NCBI GenBank assembly: GCA_043820985.1
Contig: JBDRDH010000213.1
Coordinates: 11,282 to 75,281, forward strand
From: JAAYXS01 sp043820985
GTDB lineage: Bacteria; Planctomycetota; Phycisphaerae; UBA1845; Fen-1342
DNA length: 64,000 bases
Direction of reading: 5' to 3'
Part shown: positions 25,724-34,409 of the stretch, in pieces
How the letters are laid out: the number at the start of each line of letters is the position of its first letter
Numbering within the stretch: position 1 is the first letter of the stretch
Program-made: the position numbers and the translations under genes
The notes under the pieces: model-generated
Database searches by the model: none
The model's input: only the letters and a program-made list of their open reading frames with translations
What the model was told of the DNA's origin: nothing

Positions 25724-26764
25724 GTGGCCAGGACACAGAATCGTTGGTACCTGCTGATCGCGGTGGCAGCTCTATGGCTGCCCGTGGTCGTGGCCGACCT
25801 GGCTGACGTGTACCTCAAGAGCGGATTGAAGCTGCGTGGCGACGTCAAGCTGACCGATGATGAAGTCATCGTGCGTAATGAAATGGGGACCGTGCGCTTC
25901 CCATTGGCTGACGTTGAAAGAGTAGTCCCGGTACGGGACATCGATGCGACTCAACCCGGCACCCCCGCTTCGCAGCCGGCGGAAGTTATTGTCGCGGATG
26001 CCGCTGAAGTGGCCGAGAATCTCGCCGCTCCACCACTACTATCCCCGCTTGATATCCAACGCCTGAAGATGTCTGAGCTGTGCCTGGATGGGCGCGCGGA
26101 GAAAGTCCGCATGCGTTTTCTCGACAAGGCCGATCAGCGCGAGATTCCCCGGCAGGTCTTGCGGGATTTGCGCCAGCGGCCGGATTTCCAGCTGCGGTGG
26201 CAGGAAGTGCTGACATATGGACAGCCGCACGAAAAGTTACAGTTGATTGTGGCCGAGACGGGTACCAAATACGCCGGGAAAATACTGATCAACAGTGATC
26301 CGGAAGTATTCGCGACCTTCCGGTCAAAGGTTTTGCCCATTGTCGCGCGCGGCTGTGCGCGCAGTGGCTGTCACGGTGGCCCGGAAGCCGCCGTATTCCG
26401 CTTTCCGGAAGGATCGCCCCAGAGCGAAGCCTACGCTTATACGACATTTCTTCTGCTCGATCGACTGGATACCCGCGATGGACCATTAATTGACCGCGAT
26501 AATCCACGCGGCAGTGTGTTGCTCAGTTACATGTTGCCACCCAAGGAAACCATGCGTTCCCACCCGCCGGTTACCGGCCGGCGCCGCTTTACCGCCACCC
26601 TGCGCAGCGAGCGCAACACAGCCTATGAACGTATCGTGGATTGGATCGATACGCTCCGGGTGCCACACCTGAACTACCAGTTGGATTACGTGCCGCCTGA
26701 TGCGGAAACGCCGGCCGAGCAGCCGGAGGCTCCCGCCGGGCCCGAGACACCGGCTGAGCCATAA
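25724..26764 (+). CDS. exported or anchored protein with a cytochrome-like C-x4-CH motif
   Basis: 346 residues from a GTG with AAGGGAG six bases before; an in-frame GTG at 25706 is the alternative. An N-terminal hydrophobic segment (WYLLIAVAALWLPVVVAD, about 8-25) is a signal or anchor. It is followed by a short beta domain (VYLKSGLKLRGDVKLTDDEVIVRN), common in planctomycete exported proteins. After a linker comes FRSKVLPIVARGCARSGCHGG, a pattern like the single-heme sites of planctomycete surface cytochromes, although the spacing here is C-x4-C-H rather than CxxCH. The tail is rich in Pro, Glu and Ala. Heme binding is possible but not established. Confidence 0.6.
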   Translation: MARTQNRWYLLIAVAALWLPVVVADLADVYLKSGLKLRGDVKLTDDEVIVRNEMGTVRFPLADVERVVPVRDIDATQPGTPASQPAEVIVADAAEVAENLAAPPLLSPLDIQRLKMSELCLDGRAEKVRMRFLDKADQREIPRQVLRDLRQRPDFQLRWQEVLTYGQPHEKLQLIVAETGTKYAGKILINSDPEVFATFRSKVLPIVARGCARSGCHGGPEAAVFRFPEGSPQSEAYAYTTFLLLDRLDTRDGPLIDRDNPRGSVLLSYMLPPKETMRSHPPVTGRRRFTATLRSERNTAYERIVDWIDTLRVPHLNYQLDYVPPDAETPAEQPEAPAGPETPAEP

Positions 26765-27084
26765 AAAACCCTGAAGCTGACATTTGCCAGCCGCCGGCAT
26801 TTTTGCGGCACTTTGATCTGAGATCCAGGATAGCGCGTAAAATGCGCTCGGTTTGTCACAACACACTGAAAATTCGCCAGCTATGCCCTATAAACGAGGC
26901 TACTCGCCTGTCACCGGCGGTCCTTCATCTTCGGACCTCTGACCAGTTCCCGTAGCCGATTGTCCTGGCCCGCGCACCCGTGCTATTGTTGTAATAGAAG
27001 CGGTTTCGAAATGACCACCCGGGAGTGGCGCTGAACTCCAGTAGTGCATCCCGGGGAGGTGTCGAAACTGGAGGGTAAGTCAGC
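26765..27084. other. intergenic region, no feature recognised
   Basis: I see no gene. The only structure is a small AGCGC/GCGCT hairpin near 26832-26848. Confidence 0.4.
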
Positions 27085-27606
27085 GTGGTCAAGGACTATT
27101 TTGCCATTCTGGGACTAGCACCGGGTTGCTATGCACCGGCGGAAGTCACCCGGCGGTTCCACACCGAACGGCAAAGCCTGTTGGGACAACTCAATAATCC
27201 CGCCACGCACGGGGTGGCGCGTCAGAAACTGGACGAGCTGCATATCGCCTATATGGCCTTGCGCGATCCACAGGCACAGGCTGAATGTCTCCGGATTAGC
27301 CGTGATGACCGCGACGATCTTGCCCGCCTGCGACACCTGATCGCGGCCTCACTCGAAGACGGCTTGCTGCGTTACTCACGCCGGCAAGAGATCCTGGCGT
27401 GTGCCGAGGAGATCGGATTGTCCGAGTTTCAGACGCAGTTGCTGATCGCTCAGGTGCAGTTCGGCGACGACCAGATTGAAACCTATCTGCCGCGGCCACA
27501 ACTACGCCGGAAGACCGAGATACCCCGCGCCTGGGCTCGTCTGGCCGCCATAGGTGTGTTGGCAGTGGCCATGTTTCTGGCGCTGGTCCGCTGGCTGGGC
27601 GTTTGA
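27085..27606 (+). CDS. J-domain-like membrane-anchored protein lacking HPD
   Basis: 173 residues from a GTG with GGAGGG upstream. The first 70 residues have the layout of a DnaJ domain: DYFAILGLAPGCYAPAEVTRRF, a basic helix, then ARQKLDELHIAYMALRDPQAQ. The HPD motif needed to stimulate DnaK is absent; RFHTERQSLLG stands at that place. A single transmembrane helix (LAAIGVLAVAMFLALVRWL) ends the protein, so it should be tail-anchored. It probably does not act as a standard co-chaperone; related J-like proteins in Planctomycetota serve unknown scaffolding roles. It is convergent with the CPBP gene. Confidence 0.65.
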   Translation: MVKDYFAILGLAPGCYAPAEVTRRFHTERQSLLGQLNNPATHGVARQKLDELHIAYMALRDPQAQAECLRISRDDRDDLARLRHLIAASLEDGLLRYSRRQEILACAEEIGLSEFQTQLLIAQVQFGDDQIETYLPRPQLRRKTEIPRAWARLAAIGVLAVAMFLALVRWLGV

Positions 27607-27633
27607 ATACAGGGCCGACACACCAGACAGCGA

Positions 27634-28455
27634 TTACCAGTCCGGTAGCAGGCGAATGAGCTGAAACTGCATCAGATTGAACAGGAAATGTGCCACAATC
27701 ACCGCCATCAGGCTGCGAGACAGCACAAAGAAGACCGCGAAGACCGTTCCGATCCCCATGACCTGCAAGACACCCAGCCAACCCTGATCCAGATGTAACA
27801 CGGCAAAGACGCCGCAGGACAACAATATCGCCACCGTCCAATTGCCACACAGACGGCGTAGATACGGCAGTAACAACGCCCGAAAAAGTATTTCTTCGTG
27901 TATGGCCACGGGTATCAACAGCAGAACCGTCAAACCCAGATTCTCGGTCGGCATCGCTTCCAGTACCTTGCTTCGCTGCATGATGTCTTCTTCAAGCGGC
28001 GGATACACCACAATTATGGACAGGATGCCAACCAGCGAGAGCAGGAGCCAACCGTAAGTACACACCAGGCTGCCGAGTGCCCACAGCCCTTGGATATGCG
28101 GGCGACGGAGGTGGAGTCCGAATGAGGTCGGCGGCAGCCGATGACGCAGCAGCAGGTATGCCAGCAGGCCACCGACCAGTAAGGCATCAGACCATTTTCC
28201 CAGCGCTTCCAAGTACGTGAGGCTCCCCTCAAAGGCTGGAGGTTCCATCAAAAGCAGCGCGATGAAGTTCAGGCCGAACGGCAGCAATAGGGTTACCAGT
28301 AGTACCAGGCCTAAATCCAGCACTGCGTCGCGACGCGACACCGTGGATAGTTCCATTGGCGAGACGCGGCGTCGCGGCGGCGGAAAATGTATCTGCACCG
28401 GCCGCGCCTGGATGACGTTGTCCGAAGTTTGATCAATGGGAGTCAGGTCGGTCAC
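27634..28455 (-). CDS. CPBP family intramembrane metalloprotease
   Basis: 273 residues, with six to seven hydrophobic helices after a polar N-terminal tail of about 45 residues. The three CPBP (Abi/Rce1) motifs are in order: EExxFR as HEEILFR (about residue 190), FxxxH as FAVLHL, and HxxxN/B as HFLFNLMQF near the C-terminus. The family includes type II CAAX prenyl proteases and bacteriocin-immunity-type proteins; the substrate is unknown. The GTG at 28455 has GAGG upstream. Together with the J-like protein it may belong to membrane protein quality control, but the two genes are convergent and no functional tie is shown. Confidence 0.88.
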   Translation of the reverse strand: MTDLTPIDQTSDNVIQARPVQIHFPPPRRRVSPMELSTVSRRDAVLDLGLVLLVTLLLPFGLNFIALLLMEPPAFEGSLTYLEALGKWSDALLVGGLLAYLLLRHRLPPTSFGLHLRRPHIQGLWALGSLVCTYGWLLLSLVGILSIIVVYPPLEEDIMQRSKVLEAMPTENLGLTVLLLIPVAIHEEILFRALLLPYLRRLCGNWTVAILLSCGVFAVLHLDQGWLGVLQVMGIGTVFAVFFVLSRSLMAVIVAHFLFNLMQFQLIRLLPDW

Positions 28456-28664
28456 ATCCTACCTCACAAGACCATGCGGGTAACGCCGTATGTCTGTTCG
28501 GCGGATTTTCACACCCGCGATATTTGGCGCCGCACAATTCGTAAGGATAATGGCGATCGGGGCCGCGTTGGGTACCCTGGGTGAAAACTCCTGGGAAATC
28601 TTGCGGCGGACACGCGGCGGTGCTGAAACGCAGCTACATTATGCAATAGGAGTATGCTGCCAGT

Positions 28665-30296
28665 ATGAGTAAGGTAAAGAGCCAGGATATTGGTCCGCGG
28701 GGTGGTTTACGGGCAGGAACATCGGTAATCCGCGGATGGCGTTGGCTGCCCGGCCGTGCGGTGATATCGCACCCGGTACGATGCAGACGTGAACAGTGGT
28801 ACCTGGCACGCGGCAAGCTTGCCAGCACTGCCAGCCATGAACAGGCCGGCTTGTCATTGCGCTTCCGGCATAGCGACGAATCCGTCAGCGAACGTATGCT
28901 GAATCTGCATGCCATCGCGAACGGCGGGATGCGCGGCGAATTGTTCGGCTGGGTACTGACGCCGGAGGATGCCACCCATCTGCAACTCTGTCTGTCGGCC
29001 AGGCAGAATCCCGACTTGTTTCACGAACTGGTCTTCCACCCGGTTGCGGAGCGCGATTCCAAGTGCCACCCACTGGCGGCGGTACCACGTTGGAGCAGCT
29101 ACCAGCCACCTTTCAAGATCGAGCGGGTTTATCTGCCGGAATCGCTGGAGGTATTGACGCCGCTAATACCTCATGATGTTCAGTTGCTGCGCCCACACTC
29201 CGGGAAGAGCCTGGCTAAGTCGATTCGGGGCGCGGCCTGTGTGTTGGATCCGAACTGGATTCGTGCTCTGGATCTGCGCTGGAAAGACATTCAGCGCCTG
29301 GCCGCCGAAGCCTGGCTGATCGTTGACCTGGCGACCCTGGCTGAATTACTGCGCGCGGCGCGACTGGGCCACCCCCGCGTGCAGACTTTTCATGCCGAAC
29401 ATGAGATCATGTCGGCGCGTGTCGAGTATGCCGACGTGCCCACGCGGGGCTTTGCGCTCCAGGATGTCTTTCCCTATGGGGCCATTAACGACGATGGGCA
29501 TTTCAGTATCCGTGTGCTGCGGGCTGACCGGGCCTGGAAACGTTATGCGGATGAAGTGGGCTTCGCTACGCTCCTGGCTAGTGAAACACCCTGGCCCGAG
29601 CAGTGCGGTGATGTGCTCTCGGCGGCCTGCCCGGTTGGCCGCGGCGAGTTGATCGCCACCGATTTGCCCTGGTTGGTCGCGGGTCAATTCGGTGCCCTGT
29701 TGGCGCCGCGCCTGACCGCGCACACATTACAGATGCACCTGGCCGGTCCGGTCGCCGAGGATGTGCAATACTGGAATCGTTGGGATGATAGTCAAATCGT
29801 CGTGCGGGACATTTCCGACCTGGCCCGGCGTTATCCGCCGCTGTGTGCCCTGCGCTGGGCTGCTACTGACAGCCGGACGGCTCCTCTGGGTGTGTGTCTG
29901 CCGGCACTTGATCCCGATACGGCCGGGCGGGCCCTGTTGGTTCGTACCGGGCGGATAGACAACCTCGCGGCCCATGTGGGTTTGCCCCCGGAACCTCTGA
30001 TCGTCTTTATGAAAATGCTGGTTCGTGAAGCGCGCCAGCGTAGTGCCTGGGCACGCCGCTATCTGAGCGACCTGACGTTCGTGTGGCAGTTCGATACGGC
30101 GGCGGGTCTGCGCTATGTGGCGAACTATCTCTCGGCGGCGACAGTGCTCCCGAAACGGCAAAATCAGATCGAGTTGACCACTATGTGGAATGAGGCCTTG
30201 GCGTCCAGCGAGGGTCTGTTTGGTGACGGCTCGTTCGAGTACCAGACGCGGCTGAACACGGATTTGCGGGCTCTGATTGAGCAACATTCGACTTAG
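28665..30296 (+). CDS. protein of unknown function, 543 residues
   Basis: No family was recognised. The protein is soluble in appearance, without signal peptide or membrane helix, and has an even mix of charged and hydrophobic residues. Notable segments are WRWLPGRAVISHPVRC (about 25-40), LIVDLATLAELLRAARLGHPRVQTF (about 215-240), and a C-terminal helical part (FMKMLVREARQRSAWARRYL). The codon pattern is like its neighbours and the frame is long and clean, so it is a real gene, probably specific to this lineage. The ATG at 28665 is the first start; its ribosome-binding site is weak. Confidence 0.6.
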   Translation: MSKVKSQDIGPRGGLRAGTSVIRGWRWLPGRAVISHPVRCRREQWYLARGKLASTASHEQAGLSLRFRHSDESVSERMLNLHAIANGGMRGELFGWVLTPEDATHLQLCLSARQNPDLFHELVFHPVAERDSKCHPLAAVPRWSSYQPPFKIERVYLPESLEVLTPLIPHDVQLLRPHSGKSLAKSIRGAACVLDPNWIRALDLRWKDIQRLAAEAWLIVDLATLAELLRAARLGHPRVQTFHAEHEIMSARVEYADVPTRGFALQDVFPYGAINDDGHFSIRVLRADRAWKRYADEVGFATLLASETPWPEQCGDVLSAACPVGRGELIATDLPWLVAGQFGALLAPRLTAHTLQMHLAGPVAEDVQYWNRWDDSQIVVRDISDLARRYPPLCALRWAATDSRTAPLGVCLPALDPDTAGRALLVRTGRIDNLAAHVGLPPEPLIVFMKMLVREARQRSAWARRYLSDLTFVWQFDTAAGLRYVANYLSAATVLPKRQNQIELTTMWNEALASSEGLFGDGSFEYQTRLNTDLRALIEQHST

Positions 30297-30436
30297 CGAT
30301 CGTGGCACGCCACAAACGGCCGGCGGTGTTTGCCAGCGGCATCAGAAGATGCTACAAAGCGCATGAACGCCTGGGATGACGTTTTCCTGGTCGCGAAGCG
30401 TAACCCGGCAAACTTTATCCGGAAAGATGAGTGGCA

Positions 30437-31741
30437 ATGAAGCTTGGCGATTTAGGGAATGCGTGCGTCGTGGGGCTGCAATGGGGCGATGAGGGCAAGG
30501 GCAAAGTCGTTGACCTGCTCGTTGAGGACTTTGACGTCGTCGTACGCTATGCCGGGGGCGCCAACGCCGGTCATACGGTTGTAATTGGCGAAGAGAAGTT
30601 CGCCCTGCATCAACTACCCAGTGGAATATTGCGCCCGGGTGTGATCAACATTATCACGGGGGGCACCGTCATCGATCCCGCCGGATTATTGGGCGAGATC
30701 GAATCCCTGCGAGCGCGGAAAATAACCGTCGGCGACAACCTGCGCCTCAGCAATCGCGCCCATCTGGTCTTTCCTTATCATCGCCACGAGGATGCCCTGG
30801 CCGAGCGTGCCATGTGCTCTGACAGCCGCTTGGGCACGACCGGTCGTGGCATTGGCCCGTGCTACGCCGACAAGGTTAATCGCCGCTGGGGTGTGCGCAT
30901 CTGCGAACTGTACCGACCGGAGGCACTCCGCGAACGATTGAGTGCGATTGTGGCGTATAAGGAGGCGTATTTCTCGGCGGTCTACGAAAGCCGCGAACCG
31001 CTGGATGTCGCCGCCATCACCGAGGAATATCTGGTTTTTGCCCAACAGCTAAAACCTTACGTGTGTGACACAACCGTCCTGCTGCACGAACTGTTGGGGG
31101 CTGGCCGGCGCGTACTGTTTGAGGGTGCCCAGGGTGGCTTGCTGGATGTCGACCATGGCACCTACCCTTATGTAACCAGTTCGAGCACCGTGGGTTTTGC
31201 CAGTGGCGCCGGCGTGCCGGCCAGCACGGTGCGTTCGGTCGTGGGTGTGCTGAAGTCTTATACAACGCGGGTCGGTGGTGGTCCTTTCCCAACCGAGCTA
31301 ATGGACGCGATCGGCGATACAATCCGCGACCGTGGCGGAGAATACGGCACGACCACCGGGCGCCCCCGGCGTTGTGGGTGGTTCGACGCCGTCGCCGCCA
31401 ATCATAGTGTGCGCTTCACTGGCCCACGTTGCCTGGCGGTCATGCATCTCGATACGCTCTCTGGTATGGAGGAGCTCAAGGTCTGCGTGGCCTACCGCCG
31501 GGGTGACGCGTTGCTCAACCATTTTCCCGCGGACGCCGGTATTCTGGCGGAAGTTGAGCCGGTCTACGAGACGTTACCAGGCTGGGAGGCTGAGATCGGT
31601 GACTGTCGGCGGATGAATGACCTGCCGCCGAATGCGCGCCGCTACCTGGAATTCATCAGTGACCGGCTGGGCGTGCCAGTCGGTTTAGTTGGAGTTGGCC
31701 CGGGGCGCGAACAGACGATCTTCGCCGAGGACGAGGCTTGA
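30437..31741 (+). CDS. purA: adenylosuccinate synthetase
   Basis: About 434 residues. PurA joins IMP and aspartate, using GTP, to adenylosuccinate in AMP synthesis. The hallmark QWGDEGKGK P-loop is at residues about 14-22, with YAGGANAGHTVV following. Also present are the IMP-binding TTGRGIGPCYADKVNR, the Arg-containing VRICEL, LFEGAQGGLLDVDHGTYPYVTSS, TRVGGGPFPTEL, GTTTGRPRRCGWFDAV and the C-terminal VGVGPGREQTI. An ATG at 30437 or GTG at 30431 may start it. The TGA is followed at once by uppS, so purA, uppS and cdsA appear to be one transcription unit. Confidence 0.97.
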   Translation: MKLGDLGNACVVGLQWGDEGKGKVVDLLVEDFDVVVRYAGGANAGHTVVIGEEKFALHQLPSGILRPGVINIITGGTVIDPAGLLGEIESLRARKITVGDNLRLSNRAHLVFPYHRHEDALAERAMCSDSRLGTTGRGIGPCYADKVNRRWGVRICELYRPEALRERLSAIVAYKEAYFSAVYESREPLDVAAITEEYLVFAQQLKPYVCDTTVLLHELLGAGRRVLFEGAQGGLLDVDHGTYPYVTSSSTVGFASGAGVPASTVRSVVGVLKSYTTRVGGGPFPTELMDAIGDTIRDRGGEYGTTTGRPRRCGWFDAVAANHSVRFTGPRCLAVMHLDTLSGMEELKVCVAYRRGDALLNHFPADAGILAEVEPVYETLPGWEAEIGDCRRMNDLPPNARRYLEFISDRLGVPVGLVGVGPGREQTIFAEDEA

Positions 31742-31743
31742 CC

Positions 31744-32526
31744 ATGAGCGAGCAATCACCAGCCGAGCACCTGGCGGAACTTGGCTTGAGTGCCGACACT
31801 CTGCCACGCCACATTGCCTTCATCATGGACGGCAATGGCCGCTGGGCTCGGCGGCGGGATCTACCACGTGCGGCTGGCCACGAGCAGGGCGCCGCGGCGG
31901 TGGGACCCATTCTCGAGGAGTGTGGCCGCCTGGGAATCGAGTGCGTGACCCTCTACAGCTTCAGCCATGAAAACTGGAGGCGGCCACCCGAGGAAGTCCA
32001 GGCTCTGATGACCTTGTATGCCAAGTACCTGGTCATCAAGCGTGACGAACTAATGGAAAACGACGTGCGATTGGTGCAGATCGGTCGCCGGGACGAGTTG
32101 CCGGATGATGTGCGCCGCGAACTCGAAGCCACTATGGAGATAACTAGTCAGAACCGTCGGATGACCATCTGTGTGGCGATGAACTATGGCTCGCGCACTG
32201 AAATCGTGGATGCTGTCCGGCACATCGCCGAGCGCGTCGCCCGCGGTGAGCTGCGCCCGGCGGACATTGATGAAGACACGATCTCCGGACAACTCGACAC
32301 GGCCGGCCTGCCCGATCCGGATTTGATGATTCGCTCGGCCGGCGAGATGCGGCTAAGCAATTTTTTACTCTGGCAGCTCAGCTACGCGGAACTATATGTA
32401 ACCCCCGTACTGTGGCCAGACTTCAGCCCCTCTGAGTTGCACGAAGCCCTGCGTAGCTATGCTCGTCGCGAGCGGCGTTTCGGCGCCCTGGGCCCGGCAA
32501 ATCACGCACCACCCGTCGCGCCTTGA
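31744..32526 (+). CDS. uppS: isoprenyl transferase (undecaprenyl diphosphate synthase)
   Basis: 260 residues. UppS extends farnesyl diphosphate with cis-isoprene units to undecaprenyl diphosphate, the lipid carrier for wall and surface glycans. Signatures in order: HIAFIMDGNGRWA with the catalytic Asp, AGHEQGA, TLYSFSHENWRRP, VAMNYGSRTEIVDA and DLMIRSAGEMRLSNFLLWQLSYAELY. In the last one, many UppS enzymes have RTSGE; here it reads RSAGE. An ATG at 31744, two codons inside the frame, has GAGG before it. It lies two bases behind the purA stop and is followed by cdsA; uppS-cdsA is a widely conserved pair. Confidence 0.95.
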   Translation: MSEQSPAEHLAELGLSADTLPRHIAFIMDGNGRWARRRDLPRAAGHEQGAAAVGPILEECGRLGIECVTLYSFSHENWRRPPEEVQALMTLYAKYLVIKRDELMENDVRLVQIGRRDELPDDVRRELEATMEITSQNRRMTICVAMNYGSRTEIVDAVRHIAERVARGELRPADIDEDTISGQLDTAGLPDPDLMIRSAGEMRLSNFLLWQLSYAELYVTPVLWPDFSPSELHEALRSYARRERRFGALGPANHAPPVAP

Positions 32527-32550
32527 ACTTACTTGGAGTACATTAGCCCG

Positions 32551-33504
32551 GTGCTCAAGCTACGACTGATTTTCGGTGTTTCGCTGGCTGTCCTGCTCAT
32601 TGGTCTGCTGCTGATCGATGGCTGGCTGGCGACGCTTAGCCCGCCCGAGTGGGATATACCCGGCACCAGCTTCAACCTCGGACACTGGATCTATAACGGA
32701 GCCATCTGTACCGCGGTCATCGTGGTTTTTGCCTGGCTGGCAGCGCGTGAGTTGATTGGTTTTGCACGTGCCTTGGGATATCAGCCACAACGCGGATTGG
32801 CAATACTCGGAGCGGTCGGGCTGGTTTCGATTCCTTTTATCACAAGTAACTGGTCTCTTGAAGGTGGGCGCCCGGGTGACACCTGGGTCATGGCACTGTT
32901 GGTTCTCGTCCTCATCCTGGCTTTTCTGTTCCAGGCCGCGCGCTACCGCACCGAGCAGGTCATGGCCAATATCGCCAGCACGTTGTTCATCGTGTTGTAC
33001 GTCGGCGGTCTGGGATATTTCATGAGCCGGCTGCGCATGGACGTCGCGGGACGTGAAAGTATTACGTTGCTGCTGTATTCACTTTTCATCGTGAAGATGA
33101 CTGATACCGGCGCGTACGTCACCGGGCGGCTGTGGGGCCGGCACAAGCTGATCGAATGGCTCAGTCCCAAGAAAACCCGCGAGGGATTTATTGGCGGCGT
33201 GCTTGTCGCCGTCCTGTGTGCCCTGGGCATTGGCCACTGGCTGCACAGCAGCGGACTCGCCCACATCGATGCCACGCCAATCCCATACCCCTGGATCCTG
33301 GTCGTCTTCGGCTTGCTGATGGCGGGCTTTTCCGCCGCCGGCGACCTATGTGCCTCACTGCTGAAGCGTGAAGCGGCAATCAAGGATTCCGGAAAGGCGC
33401 TGCCCGGTCTGGGTGGGATCATCGACGTGCTCGACTCACCCCTGCTCGCCGCACCGGCGGCGTGGTTTTTCTGGACGCATGTTGTCCAGATACAGGCGGT
33501 TTGA
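32551..33504 (+). CDS. cdsA: phosphatidate cytidylyltransferase
   Basis: About 317 residues and eight or so transmembrane helices. CdsA makes CDP-diacylglycerol from phosphatidate and CTP. The C-terminal family signature is present: SPKKTREGFIGG, then GDLCASLLKREAAIKDSGKALPGLGGIIDVLDS with the Asp residues that bind metals. The start is uncertain between TTG 32533 and GTG 32551; I prefer the latter because GGAG lies between them. CDP-diacylglycerol is the substrate of PgsA, encoded just beyond on the opposite strand. The 3' part is antisense to the extended uppP reading frame. Confidence 0.94.
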   Translation: MLKLRLIFGVSLAVLLIGLLLIDGWLATLSPPEWDIPGTSFNLGHWIYNGAICTAVIVVFAWLAARELIGFARALGYQPQRGLAILGAVGLVSIPFITSNWSLEGGRPGDTWVMALLVLVLILAFLFQAARYRTEQVMANIASTLFIVLYVGGLGYFMSRLRMDVAGRESITLLLYSLFIVKMTDTGAYVTGRLWGRHKLIEWLSPKKTREGFIGGVLVAVLCALGIGHWLHSSGLAHIDATPIPYPWILVVFGLLMAGFSAAGDLCASLLKREAAIKDSGKALPGLGGIIDVLDSPLLAAPAAWFFWTHVVQIQAV

Positions 33505-34391
33505 CCGGCAGGATGTCGGTCCCCCAAATGTAGCGCCCGGGCTCTGTCCCGGACGAGACCGGCAGGATGTCGGTCAACCTGTGTGCCGAACCAGCCCGCC
33601 ATGTATAGCACCAGCACGATCACCCCGAGCAGCACGCGATAGACGGCAAAAGGCGTGAAGCGATATCGCTTGACGTAGTCCATGAAGCCCACGACCACGA
33701 GCAATGCCACTACGAAGCTCACCGCCGTCCCCAACAGCACAATGCCGACGCCCGCGGTGCCAAGCTCATCACGCTTGTCGATCAGCGTCTTGGCTGCCGC
33801 CCCGAGCATCGTCGGTATTGCCAGGTAAAACGAGAACTGCGTCGCGACCCGTGGCGTGAGGCCCAGTGCCATGCCGCCCATGATCGTCGCCCCGGCGCGC
33901 GAGACACCCGGCCACATGCTCAGGCATTGAATGATGCCGATTGCGAACGCCTGCCGTAGCGTGATGTCTTCGAGATCCTGCCGCTCGACACGCCGATATT
34001 TGCGATCGATGAACTCCATGGCCACGGCGCCAACGATCAGCGCCGCCGCCACCGCGACCGGCATGCTCTCGAGCGGGTCGAGGTAGTGCTTGAAGGCCAG
34101 CGCCAGCACGGTCGTCGGCACCATCGCGACGACGAGCTTGGTGATAATGTTGCGATGTAAGCCGGCGACGGTCGGGTGTAGCGTCCGCCGCCACAGGTCA
34201 CGCCAGAAATAAACGATAACCGCCAGAATCGCGCCGAACTGGCTGACCCATAGCAGGATGCTCCACGGTGAGACTGTGGCGTCCACCCCCAACAGCGGCA
34301 TGGCAATGACCATGTGCCCGGTGCTGGATATCGGGAGGAACTCGGTGAGCCCTTCGATGATGCCGAGGATGATTGCCTGAACGAATTCCAA
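32943..34391 (-). CDS. uppP: undecaprenyl-diphosphate phosphatase with an unusual C-terminal extension
   Basis: The family part, residues 1 to about 270 (34391-33580), is a normal UppP/BacA, which recycles undecaprenyl diphosphate to the monophosphate. It opens with AIILGIIEGLTEFLPISSTGH and holds MWPGVSRAGATI (the PGxSR phosphate-binding motif) and eight hydrophobic helices, ending VYRVLLGVIVLVLYMAGWF. A TTG start is forced by the conserved N-terminus. There is no stop after helix 8: the frame continues through the dispersed repeat (33503-33575) and then antisense through 562 bases of cdsA, giving 482 residues. The extra 210 residues are not protein-like (Arg, Ser and Pro rich) and probably arose when the repeat removed the stop. 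It forms a pgsA-pgpA-uppP operon. Confidence 0.85.
   Translation of the reverse strand: MEFVQAIILGIIEGLTEFLPISSTGHMVIAMPLLGVDATVSPWSILLWVSQFGAILAVIVYFWRDLWRRTLHPTVAGLHRNIITKLVVAMVPTTVLALAFKHYLDPLESMPVAVAAALIVGAVAMEFIDRKYRRVERQDLEDITLRQAFAIGIIQCLSMWPGVSRAGATIMGGMALGLTPRVATQFSFYLAIPTMLGAAAKTLIDKRDELGTAGVGIVLLGTAVSFVVALLVVVGFMDYVKRYRFTPFAVYRVLLGVIVLVLYMAGWFGTQVDRHPAGLVRDRARALHLGDRHPAGQTACIWTTCVQKNHAAGAASRGESSTSMIPPRPGSAFPESLIAASRFSSEAHRSPAAEKPAISKPKTTRIQGYGIGVASMWASPLLCSQWPMPRAHRTATSTPPINPSRVFLGLSHSISLCRPHSRPVTYAPVSVIFTMKSEYSSNVILSRPATSMRSRLMKYPRPPTYNTMNNVLAILAMTCSVR
33503..33575 (+). repeat. dispersed palindromic repeat between cdsA and uppP
   Basis: The sequence GACCGGCAGGATGTCGGTC occurs twice, at 33503-33521 and 33557-33575. 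Between them lies GTAGCG with the CCCGGG-CTCTGT-CCCGGA hairpin. The first 60 bases match the reverse complement of 24681-24738 almost exactly. The element begins within the cdsA stop and covers the place where the uppP stop codon would be expected. Confidence 0.8.
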
Positions 34392-34409
34392 CGCCTGACC
34401 CGCCGCTGC

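Noticed and set aside
33505..33580. extra domain of UppP encoded by the repeat
   Set aside because: The residues it encodes (RHPAGLVRDRARALHLGDRH-like) are repeat translation without fold-like character; treated as accidental read-on.
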